Source: Opisthocomus hoazin | Lineage: Eukaryota > Chordata > Aves > Opisthocomiformes > Opisthocomidae | Assembly: GCF_030867145.1 (NCBI RefSeq) | Contig: NC_134454.1 | Location: 47,444,320-47,508,319, forward strand | DNA length: 64,000 bases | Reading direction: 5' to 3' | Notes under the pieces: generated by a model | Told to the model about the DNA's origin: nothing | Seen by the model: only the letters and a program-made list of their open reading frames with translations | Databases searched by the model: none | Part shown: positions 24,601 to 36,600 of the stretch, in pieces | Layout: every line of letters begins with the position of its first letter | How positions within the stretch are numbered: position 1 is the stretch's first letter | Position numbers and translations under genes: made by a program

Positions 24601-27600
24601 CTGATTTCTAGTCCGTTCAGATTATACTAAAACCAGGAGAAAAAGAATAGAGACATTTTCCTAACCCTGGGTATAAAGCAGAGTTTACAGAATTCCTGAG
24701 GCAATGCTTACATCATCGCTATATTTTGACTTGTGAATCACCACTGCTTTGGAAGGAACAGTGGATTCTGGCTTCCGGATGTTGAATTCAGGCTTTGGTC
24801 GGTTCTGTTGCTGAAGATTTTTCCACTCATCTAACGTCATTTCTTGAACTACTTCTTCCATTGGCTCTCCTTCAGCAACTCTAAAGGTTTATAGTTGTAA
24901 AGCAAAAACCATTAGCTTGCAACACGCCAGGATGAACAAGAACACTAATCTCTAAAGCAAAGATACTAAACAAAACATCTGGAATGTTTCTCACCAAATT
25001 ACTATCCTCAATTTCCCTTACTCCCCACAGTAACTTGATGTGCGAGTTTTACATTAATGTAAGTTGAAATATATACTCATGGCCTGTCTGAAATTAGTAT
25101 GAACAAATGCTGCCTCCAGGCTCCTGCAGTAAGTTCTGGTATTTATCCAGTCTCACCGCAAGTTCAAGCACTTCAGATTCTAGACAAAACCAGTCTGTCT
25201 TTTGATCTGGCATATTCTCAACCCTACTGTTTAACAGTGAATCTACTCCTAGCAAATACAGCCATAGTAAAAACAGCATACCAAGCAGTTTTAAACCACC
25301 CCAACTGCATGGTAAGTACACATCCTGCACACTGCAGGATGACAATATGAGATGGATTTATGTTTCAGTGCAGCTTTCAGTCATCAAAAAGACACGATGA
25401 TCACACCATGGGATCTTCTAGGTAATTATTAACATTTCCTTTGTTAATTTCACAAGATGCTTCTTTGATTTCTTTTGTCAGATGTAGTAGCACACAAGCA
25501 GACAGTATTTCTCTCCTGGCAAAACCAGATTAATCCCAGTCAAGTTTTAATTTGTCATAAAATGCAAAAATGATAATATGTTCAAGGAAAATATATGAAG
25601 TACGTCAGTCTCCCTTGCATATTTTCAAACTGTAAAGACAGATGTTCAAGGCTTTATGTCTGTATTCTTAACACAAGATACTTACGACAAAACTAAAGAT
25701 TCTTCTCCACTCATCACTGCTCGACTACTCTTCTGCCACTTTTCTGATGCTGACCAAGGCTGACTTGCCCAGGACCAGCAGCTCTTAGAGTACACTACAG
25801 GTGTGCCTTCTAACGATCTTTGTAGAAGGCTATGCCCTACTAAGCAGCATCACATGCAGGGAGCACAATTCACTTCATCACTGTAATTGTTTGCTGCAGA
25901 AACAAGTCAAATACCACGAACCACAGGAAAACCTGCACTGATTACTCCCAGACACTTGAAAAATCATTTCTCCCTTCTCCCTCACAAAACTGTTAGGCAC
26001 TGCAATAGCAGTCGAAGTTGGTTACATATTTCCCTAACACTGATTTTGTCAGAACACCCTTTCATTTGGTCCTTTCTGGTGGGAGAACTATGGATATGTT
26101 TTTCCTCATACAATCGCAGTTCTAAGTCTTCTTCTACCAAACGCTGATGATTTTTCGAGTGTAAATACATAATTGATTAGATGCCAGTTGGAAATTAATT
26201 TTATCATGGAACGATGCAAAGTCAAATGACAGTCAGTGAATGGCGCATTTTGTTTTTAAAGTTGTACAAGCATCCCATCAGAACACACACAGTTAGTTGT
26301 TAGGAGTGTTCCGTACGTTCAGATCTAGCCTACATAGGAACTGGCCGGCTCCCTCTTTCTGTTTAATCTTGCAGAGAACCGTACTGTTTCTTGCCGGTCA
26401 AAATTATACCATATTTCCCTGAAGCACCCAGCATATGACAGGTAGAAGCAGAACTGAATAGCCCTTAATTTTGGTTCTAGGATGAGCACAGTTTTAGATG
26501 CACTTAGCAGAAGAAGTAAATAAAAAACATGGAAGTCCTGTACTATACGCCTACTCTCCGGCAGGCCTTCCTACCTTGTTATTTAGAAAATCCCATCTAT
26601 ATCAACCAGAAGCTAAAAGTTAGAAGACTGGTAAGCAGTTTGTAGTTCCACACTGATTAAGAAGATCTGAAACTATTTTGGAAGGACTGTTAAGAAAAAA
26701 AAAGAAACCGGTTTACTGAGTTAAATTAAAAGATACTGGTGAAAGATGCAGCTACTTCTGGAATACCAACCAACAGATACTGTTCCATGCGTAAGAGCAT
26801 TAAAAACCAGCTGCACCCCAAACATTTCAATTTGTTGTCCTCAGGAGTAAGAAGACAGATAATTGATCAAAAATTATCTGAAGCTTCAGATTTGGGAATA
26901 GATGTTGGAAAAACAAGACTTGCTGCAAGCACCCAGAGGAAAAAAAAAAAAAAGAGGACGTAAACTAATAAAAAGGGGCTCTATTAAACAGGTTTAATTT
27001 CTCCCTAAGCTACTACCTCAAGACAGAATCAGTAAATCCCATATCTGGACTGAAGGAAGTCTTTTGCCCTCCTCTCCCATTGAGTTATCACCACATTAGG
27101 GAGTCACTGTTTCAGTGTTTGGCAAGAGCTGCAGAAAGATACAGAACTGGTTGCAACAAGCACTTGAGAAGTAGCTACCAACCTTTCCATTCACAAAAGA
27201 AAACCAAGAATAAGCATTTGAGTGGAGCTTTAAGGCCAGCTCTGTGCAGTTCTCTGCAGTGTAATACATAATACATTTACTGCATCGTCTATGGCACAAA
27301 GTTTGCGAAAGAAAAGGGCAATAGCACAAGTGTTCAAGAATACTGAAGGACTGACCAGGGGTACAATAAGCTAAACAGACTAAGTGATTCGAAAACAATC
27401 AACCAAAACAACCACTACCACGAAGTCCCACGGACAAGCTGGAATACGTACGCTCAGGCAAAAGTATCAGCCGCCCAAACTCAGAAAGTACCACCAGCAA
27501 GGCAGAAGCTCTGAAGAAGAGACCCCAACCCACCAGACTCTGCAAGACGACTGCAGGTAACCCAGTGAAGCTGAACTTTAAATCAACAGCATTCAACCCT

Positions 27601-30600
27601 TCTACAATAGCACACTATTACAAGGAAACACATCAACAGTTTTATTTGTAGCAGATGTCACTGCTGGTAGGGTGGAACAAGGCCTCAACTTAGCAATGTC
27701 TTCTGTGTGGAAACAGGTAGAAAGTTCAGAACAGAACTGCAAGACAGATACGAGATCTAAAATACCTGATCTAAATAGGAAGCCTTTAAAGAAATGCTGA
27801 AGAGGAAACACACATCATGCTAAAAAAGAAAGAAAATTTTGCATATCCATGATGTTAAGGGAAGACACTCAGGAGAAAAAAACAAAACACAAATAAAGTA
27901 GTTTCTGTTTTCAAAATATTGGAAAGACCATCAAGGTACATTGAAATCTCTATCAGTAGAGGACATTAAAATCAACTAGACAGATATGAGAAGCGGCACA
28001 GGTAGGGTTGGTCACGCCTCGGGTCAGCAAGATCCCTGTCAGATCTAAATATCTATGATCAAAAGACAACAGGAGGACATTTCACTACATGGCAACTTGA
28101 CCTCTCAAAAAAGCAATCACAGGTATTACTTTGAAAAGTACACACTTCTCAGAAACAACCACTTGTGTGTTCTAAAGGAAATACTGGTTGATTTACACTG
28201 CAAATGTTTGGGTTGTCAACTGAGAAGGACAGTTTGACTTTTACTCCAAAGGAAAGTTTCAACTGCTAGGTTATTAGCAGTACAAATTTGTTTTAGGATG
28301 CCGAGACTCAAAAGAGGAAACATCTCCCATTAGCGAAGCACAGCAACAGGAATCTGCATATCACATTTTGGACAGAGACTTGATTGTAGCAGGTTATTTT
28401 GGGCACCAAGCCTGCATGGAAGTGCACTCTGTGCATTACTTTCTACCTGCTAACCTCACTCATTTTTTGCAACTGCTTGGTGTGCATTTTCATTAATCAA
28501 GTCAATAAGCTCCTTGGCACACCAACAGTCATGCTTACAAAATATTGCCAGACACCTAAGCACGGCCTCTGGACATGAACAGAATGAATTCACAATGCAA
28601 GCACACACCAAAACACCAGATATAGGAGCCTACAGTAATGCTTCCCACTGCCTCAGTGTTTTCAATGGATGACATAACCCTCTAGCTACACTTTGTTTAC
28701 TGTGCGTACCTTTCTTCCAGGAACTGCTCTACATGAACACATTAACATGCAGAAGAAATGTGAATGGAAAAGAATGGCATTCAGCTCAGTTGCTCAGCTG
28801 ATTATTGTCGTATCATTAAAAATAATGATAGCAGGTCTTTATCAGATCAGTTTTTGTATTATTCAGCTGCACAAAGCAAATTTGTATTCAGCTTTTATCA
28901 AGAAATCAATGACATGAATCTTTCCTATTAAACAGAATTTACAGCAGCGTTACCACCAGTTATAGCAAAACTCAAAGTTAAACAAGGTAAGACCAAGCGA
29001 CAACTGTACAAGTTAATTATAGCAGAAAAACACTGAACCAAATACTTAGGAAGATCTGGCCTGATCTATGGGTAGCTTTACATCACTCTTAAAAAAACTA
29101 CACAAAACAAAACAAAAAAAAAGAGAGGTAAATAGCTCAAACTGGAAGACAAATTTTGAAAGCTTCCTATTAAACAACCAGAAGAATACATAGCTCCACC
29201 AAAAAGGAATAAAGTCCTGTGTGAGGAAACGGAAGAAAACCCCACAAAATAAACACTAACTCTGCACATACCTTTGACAGGAATTGACAAAACTATGTGT
29301 CATGCGGAATAAAAAGAAAAATCTATTCATTCGAATTACCAGTCAACACAAGTGTGCTACATCGTTCAGACTGTGAAGACAAGTTTAACAGAAAGCAGCC
29401 GTGAGGAAAGCTTACACTGCTGTACTACTTATGTATTTTATACTTCTTACTTGCAGCATAAAAATCACAACTATTAGCATGCAGTTTGGGATGCTATAAA
29501 CAGAGACAGATATTGTTGATACCCAAGGAAATTTGAAGATATGGAAAGAAATAACTTGATTAATATTATAGAAGCATTAAAGAAACCCTTGTCCTGCAAT
29601 ACTTTGCAACGGAAGTTCAAGAATAACAATGTAGACACAGTCCTGAAGGCAAGACCCCATAAGTTACAGGAACCCACAGAAGTCTTTTCAGAGTGGCACT
29701 GAAGTTAGCCAGCACCACACCAGAAAGCTATACAGCATCGCCACGCAAAGAGATTATTCCCAGTTTCCAGGAATTTTCTCTTTTTCTTTTCAATGGAGAC
29801 AGTTACAACAGGAAAGAAAATGAGAGAAGAAACAACCCAAGTTTTCCATCTCTTCCTCAATACAAGCACACAACTGCAACAAAGCAGTAGAAAAGAAAAT
29901 AGATTCCTTGGAGTCGCTGCATTTAAGAGCCAAAATGAGAACAACCCTAGCAGTAGCTTCAGCGAACACACCCTACTACACCCTCCGTATTGAGGCTGTA
30001 GCAAAAGCAGAAGATAACCTAACTAGAACTTATTGCTGGTGCATGTTACCTGCCAGAAGACAGCAACTCTGGAGAGCAGGGTAACTTAAGCATATTAGGC
30101 CTCAAAATACATCCTGAATCCTGAAAAACCGTACCCCACCAGCTTTTGCATATTAAAAGAATAACAAAAATAATCCCACCTTGTTAAGGGGTAAGCCATA
30201 CAACCATCTCTCATCACCTAGGCACAATGTTCCTTCTTCTATTCTCAAATACACAGAGTCACCAAGCTGATGTTAGCCCCTGTCCTGGGTTTGGCCAGGA
30301 CAGGGTTAATTTTCACCGGGCTCCAGGAAGGGGCACAGCCGGGGGGTGGGGGCTGACCCCACCTGGCCAAACAGAGCCCGGTATTCCATACCCTGTGACG
30401 TCACGCTGGGTTCCGGTGGGGGGGGGGGCAGGGCGGCGGGAAGGCACTCGCGGCTTGGGGGGGCGCAGCGCCGGTCCTGTTTCGGGAGAGCGGCTGTCTG
30501 GGTCGTATGGTTCGTTGTTGTGTTTTCTCCTTATTTGTATCGTTGTTGTTCCTGTTTTCCCTCTGTTTGCTGTTCTGTTAAACTGCCCTTATCCCGACCC

Positions 30601-33600
30601 ACCAGTTTCTGCCTCTTTCTTTCCATTCTCCTCCGCACGCCGGCGGGGGGAGGGGCGGCCGCGTGGCGCTTTTGTTGCCGGCGGCAGCCGAAACCAAAAC
30701 AGCCCCAAAGGTAAGTGCAATGAGGTATATGTAATTCCTATCTTGTACACAGATTTGACAGTCTTTGGGACAATATTTACTGCACTTAGAAGAGTACACG
30801 ATGCAGAATTTTGCACTTGTAGGTTACTTGCGTTTTTGAATCTTACAGATTTCAGTGGACTATTCCTAAACAAAGCTTTTTCAAAAAAAAAAAAGGAGTA
30901 CAATTTCCAGAAAGGCTCACAGTCTGATCAAATACCTAGTGATCTCTGAGAAAGGGTAAAGAAATAAAGACAACTGGCAGATTCTGTCAGACGCCTTTGC
31001 CACTACATATATTTCTCATGCCTTACACTCTACAAGGAGCTGATGTCAGGACACATCTACAAAGAGCCTGAATTGGAGTAGAAACAAACACAAGTCTTAA
31101 ACAAGTAAAGGTACCAGCAGTTGACCAAAAAAGCTGAATAACTGTTCTCATATTTAGCTAATACAGTGCATTTTTGACAGATTATCTACACTACCCATCT
31201 GATTTATGTTAGTCTACAAACAGTTTTGTGGAAATCTAAGCACAGCAATTCAACTTCAGAGACAGATTACCACATGTATACACACTTCTAGCTATATATT
31301 AAAAACTACTTTAAAACTAAAAGATTAAAGGCTGTATCAACTCAACCTTCTTACAAGGTTATACAACCCGAATGTATAAAACAGGTTTTGTAGCCTAGTC
31401 GGCTTTACAATTAAGAAATTAACCAAGGCCACTAATAACTGGAGCTGCATCAGTGGGTAGAAAAGGCTCCATAGCAAGATACTTTCTCTTCATAGCAGAA
31501 GAGGCTGACATACTGCACTGACCCTCTTTCACTCATTAGGAGATATTCACCTTATGCTATTTGATTATTCTTTAAAGTCTCTTACTTGGACAAGATTGTC
31601 CAGTTGCTTTTCCTTAGGACAGCGCTTATTTGCTGTGAAGTAAATTCTCACTGGACACAGTTAACAATGAAAGCCAGAAGACAAGGGGCAGATTTCTCTC
31701 TCAATTTCCCTACTTCTAAGGCTCACTGCAAGACTACTTCCAGCAAGATTTTCAAGTTCTACAGAGGCCCTTCATGAATCAATGACAACTACATAGTGTT
31801 AGTGATTGATGAGTATGGACTTACAGAATTTTATTTTATTTTAATTGTGTTTGTACGACTGCACAGGCACTTTGGCCTTATTTTTCTCACAGAGAACTTT
31901 AAAAAGTGGGGTAGTTTTTACAAATTAGCTAAGTCAAAACAGTAAGAGACAATACGTAGCTCCTCCTTGAATTATCACCAGATCTTTGGAGTGTAAGCAT
32001 TAAATACAGTCTGCAGCTGTATAAACCAAGCTTTAGTCAGAATTAGGGATGCATTCTCTTGACTCACCAATATAGACAAAGCTTTTCTGTCTTTAAGTAC
32101 GTAGACTAGCAAAACTTCACCGTTCACATTCCAAGCGTGCCTCCCAGTATAAGCATATCAGTAACAGTCAGGTTTTTATCTTTGCATTTAGAAAGAAAAT
32201 ATTTTAGTCAGACTATACTTGTTCAGAGGTTCTCCTTCAGATGCCCCTGGCTTCTCAGCTGTTTCTGCAGTCTCTTCCATAGGAGCAGTCTGTTCCATCC
32301 CACTAAAAAAGTAAACAAAAAAACACAAGTCTTCATGGGTCACACTGGAGTAAAATTTGCAGATCAATATATGACTTTTTTCCAGAATTCCTTGGGATGG
32401 AAAAAGAAAAGAGAAGAAAAACTCTAGGATCATAAGCAGAAAGTAGATCTACTAAGTGACTGGTTGAGCAACTAACAAAATGAGAAGTATTAGGAAAATC
32501 CTACTTCTATGTACTTTCAGTTAAAAAAAGTGAAAAGCACGCATGAAGACAATTCGATTGTGAATATTAATACCAGTACTTGATTACAGTGTGTCACTAA
32601 TGTTTGAGTTTGCCTTTTTGTTTCTTTTCAACTATTAAAGTGGTAAAACTCATACTCCAAGATCGTATTTTCTGTTACATGGACATTAGTTCACTGTCAA
32701 ATGAGAGCAGTAGCATACCTACTTACATCCCACGGGTAGGCATACATGTTTAAAATTAACACCACCTAGGTTCACTGAACATAATTAAGGCACAGACATG
32801 CTTTTAGAATTGTTTAGACAACTCCAATTTAGTGTCAGTTCTACAACGCGCATCACAAGAAAGCACACCTATCTCACGCTTATAAGTTCTGATGCTACTG
32901 AACTAAAAAAACGTAAGTAGGGAGAATAAATATCAGTGATCTTAAATTTCCCGTACTTTATGAAGTTCACACAATCTTCCCTGACACCCTACAGAAGCTA
33001 GTTTGGTACTTTCGGACAACTAGTTATGCGCTATCAGATTGGAACTATGCTAGCCTGGCTGATTCTTTGTTTTGAAAAGCCAGAGTATCTAACCAATCTT
33101 TTACTTTTAATATGAAATATTATAGAAGAGGTAGAAGTTAGTACAACCTCTCAGAAGAACTTGAAATATCAAGCCCCAAAATTACTACCCATTAAGACTG
33201 TATTTTTTCAACCTTTTGGGCAACCTGGCTATATCTAAAATCCAAGTTTCAAAAATAAAATTTTATTTTTAAAACAATTTTGTGAATGAACGTGTAGGTG
33301 GCTGAAGATGTTTGCTGTAAGTTCACAGTGCTGCCTTTTCTCTGTCCTTTATCAGCCTTCAATTACAGAGTTCTAGATGCGCAAGAACAAAAGCTACTGG
33401 AATGAGTAGCATATTGCCAGGTGCAAATTTCCAGTGAGCTTTTTGCAAATCTGAACAGAAACCAGTAAAAGAAATACAGCACTGAACTGAAAGTTCTCAG
33501 CTTCTTTTTTTTTTAATCTAACTGACCATTAATGGGCCATCACATTCTGTTACTGATCCTCCTGTGCACTTTAAAATTTATTTCAGTGGTAGAGTCAGCT

Positions 33601-36600
33601 ATGTATTACCTCCAGAACCACACTGAATTGTACTGCAGCTTTGCAATTTAGAAATTATATGTAAAACTTGAAAAAAGAGACTGGACATTACGCCCATGAA
33701 CAGTTTAAATCTTTTAATCGGCATTTTGATTTTGTAGCAATGCCATTAAACACCAGCGTCCCACTTCCTTGGCTATTCAGAAAAGTCAAAACTTCTTTCA
33801 GTTAAAAGACAACTTCGCCCCAGTCAAAAGATTTTGGCAGCCTTAACTGAAGAAACATCACTTGGCTACAATTTATTCTCAGCAACACAAAGGAGATGAG
33901 TTCAGAAAAACTGTAAAACTACTTTCTTCACAACAATTAATAGAAATCAAGGCTTATAAAGCTCAAAACAGACATGAAACTGATAAACAGAAAGTGATGA
34001 TCTACAGTGGACACAGATGTATGTTGTACCTTGTACCACCTTTAAATGTTCCCCAGTTGCAAGCTCCACCTCCACCCTTTTTGTCATCTGCTTTCATTCC
34101 TCTGGAGAGAAACAAGGCTCTGTGAGTTTAAGAGCTTTTTTTTCATTAGGACTCCAAACTAAAACCAGTACTGACTTTTTGCCAGCCAACTTGGATATGC
34201 AAGAAGGGAACAGAATACTTAAGAGACGCTACTGCAGCACTGGCAATTGTTAACTTGTACACCAAGTAAGAAGCAGCACACAGAACACTTACGTTTTATC
34301 ATTCCCACTTTGTCTTTCAAATTCCCGGTTTCCTCTTTGGTCGAAGCCATCAGAACTTCTATTTATTCCACCACCTCTTCCTCTACCTCGTGTTCCACCT
34401 CGTCCTCCGCCACGACCTCTTACTGGCCTTTCATGGTCTAATCTTTCACTTGGTCTAAAAAGATTTCTAGCCTGATTTTTGTTCCTACAGAACAGTTAAC
34501 AAGGAGAAAAAAAAAATTATATGGTTGATTTGTGCAGTTGTGAGAGACATCAGTACACGAGGCTACTGTACAATTTTTAGAGTGCATCTTCACACAGCAC
34601 ACACTACAGTTGCATTAGTTCTATCATTGAAAGTGGACATTAACTGAACTCGAGGGGAATTATACAGACAACAGGAATAGAAAGTTCAGTTGTTTATTGA
34701 TAACACTGAAAACACCAGAGAAGTTGCATAAAACACTATAAGGGTGTCAAATCTTCAGCAACGGCTGCACTGTCCAAACCCAGATTTACATGCAACTGCT
34801 AAAAACTTCAGGGAACTTGTTAAATACCAGTTATTGTGATGTAAAGTAAGAACAGCCACGCTCTGAAGCATTAAAGATTTATGTGGAATTTTCTAGTACT
34901 TCTAAAGAAAGCAAATTTGATAGGCACTCACTGTCCAAGTAGTAAATAGTATGACAAAGGTTTATTTTCAGTTTGAAGAGTAAAATTAATTCAACGCGGA
35001 ACCTGCCCCACATGTTCTGCAAAGCTTGGTATGCGAGCTCAGAAATGAACATATATGTTGCAGCCTAGTGGTTACTTTTTCAGGTTTTTTTTTTACACTT
35101 TTCAGTTTCATCTTATATTTATAACATTTAACAAAATTGCTCCAAACCAATCTGTGAGGAAGCTAAAATTACAGTTCTCACAGGCATGAACTAAGTCGTC
35201 TTGCAACAAATCTACACGCTAATAATGCAACCATGCCTTCAAGTCACATCTGGCTACCAAGTCTGTTTTAAGAAGGTTAAGTCTTTCCCTTCCCAACCCT
35301 GTGCAGATCCTCCATGAGGAACCTTACTTCTCCCTGTACAACACATACCTTTCCACTGTGACTTTGACTTGTCTTTCGGTTTCACATGAACGGTATGCCC
35401 TGAAAGTTGGTCTCCTTTCAGTCTTGTCTTGTTTCACCTCTGCTTCTCCACTGCTGAATCCTTGCTGTTCTCCCCGCTTGGGTGCTTGCTTCTGGCCTAC
35501 ACACACATACATACATACATATAGGTTACCAACAGTTTAATAATAACTGAATTGCAGTTACCAAACTACTGACTGAAGTTAGCTGATTACACCTTAGTCT
35601 TCTGCTTTACCCTCTCCAATCCCCAGTCCACCAAAATATTAAAAGCACTTACAGTTAATGCTGGCAGACACCACAGACAAACAGACAAAACGGCCTGTTT
35701 TAAAGACATCTACTTACTTTTCCTTTCTGTATTGATAAACCTGTCTCAGGCAAAAATACCACAGGTGTTGACACAGCTCAGACACTTCCACAAAAGATAG
35801 GCTAAAGAAAAATCTCATTCTGCTCACATTAAGTCATAGAAATGGAGAACAAAAACTGTTTCTTTCCATGTTCTCTCGAAGTTCTCTCAGCTAGTGTACT
35901 ACAGAGCAACACAGAGAAGCTGTCACAGAAGACGTGAATAACACTGCAGGAGCAGTGAAGGTGGGGGAAGATGGAGGACCCTTAGAGACAGGCGCGAGTT
36001 GTAGATCATGAGACAACACACCTCATGCCAGATTAGCTGAATTTAGAGGTCTGAGCCTGCACCTCTACTTTAATCTCATGGCTACGGTATCCAACAACCA
36101 GAAGAACATCACCTCCTTCTATCACAGAATCACAGAATGGTAGGGGTTGGAAGGGACCTCTGTGGGTCATCTAGTCCAACCCTCCTGCTGAAGCAGGGTC
36201 ACCTACAGCAGGTTGCAGAGGAACTTGTCCAGGCGGGTCTTGAATATCTCCAGAGAAGGCGACTCCACAACCTCCCTGGGCAGCCTGTTCCAGTGCTCCG
36301 TCACCCTCAGAGGGAAGAAGTTCTTCCTCATGTTCAGAAGGAACTTCCTCTGCTTCAGTCTGTGCCCTTTGCCCCTTGTCCTGTCGCTGGGCACTACTGA
36401 AAAGAGCTTGGCCCCATCCACCTGACACCCACCCTTCAGATATTTGTAAGCATTTATTAGGTCCCCTCGCAGCCTTCTCTTTTTCAGGCTGAACAAGCCC
36501 AGCTCCCTCAGCCTCTCCTCGTAGGGGAGATGTTCCAGTCCCCCCACCATCCTTGTAGACCTCCGCTGGACTCTCTCGAGTAGCTCCTCATCTTTCTTGA

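Larger units (their letters stand above)
30276..30706. repeat. 5-bp target-site duplication flanking the LTR
   Basis: GCCCC occurs at 30276-30280 directly before the LTR's TG and again at 30702-30706 directly after its CA. This is the direct signature of retroviral integration, and 5 bp is typical of ERVL/class III or some class I elements. Confidence 0.85.
24881..32218 (-). other. HABP4 intron 5, about 7.3 kb
   Basis: The intron carries the solo LTR at 30281-30701 in the antisense orientation. Elsewhere it is AT-rich with short chance ORFs; for example the frames near 25.1, 27.1 and 29.8 kb show no recognisable domain. Confidence 0.65.

Noticed and set aside
30227-30949. 240-codon plus-strand frame
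   Set aside because: It runs from intron through the whole solo LTR and out the other side. The LTR's GC-rich sequence keeps it open, and no retroviral protein motif is present.
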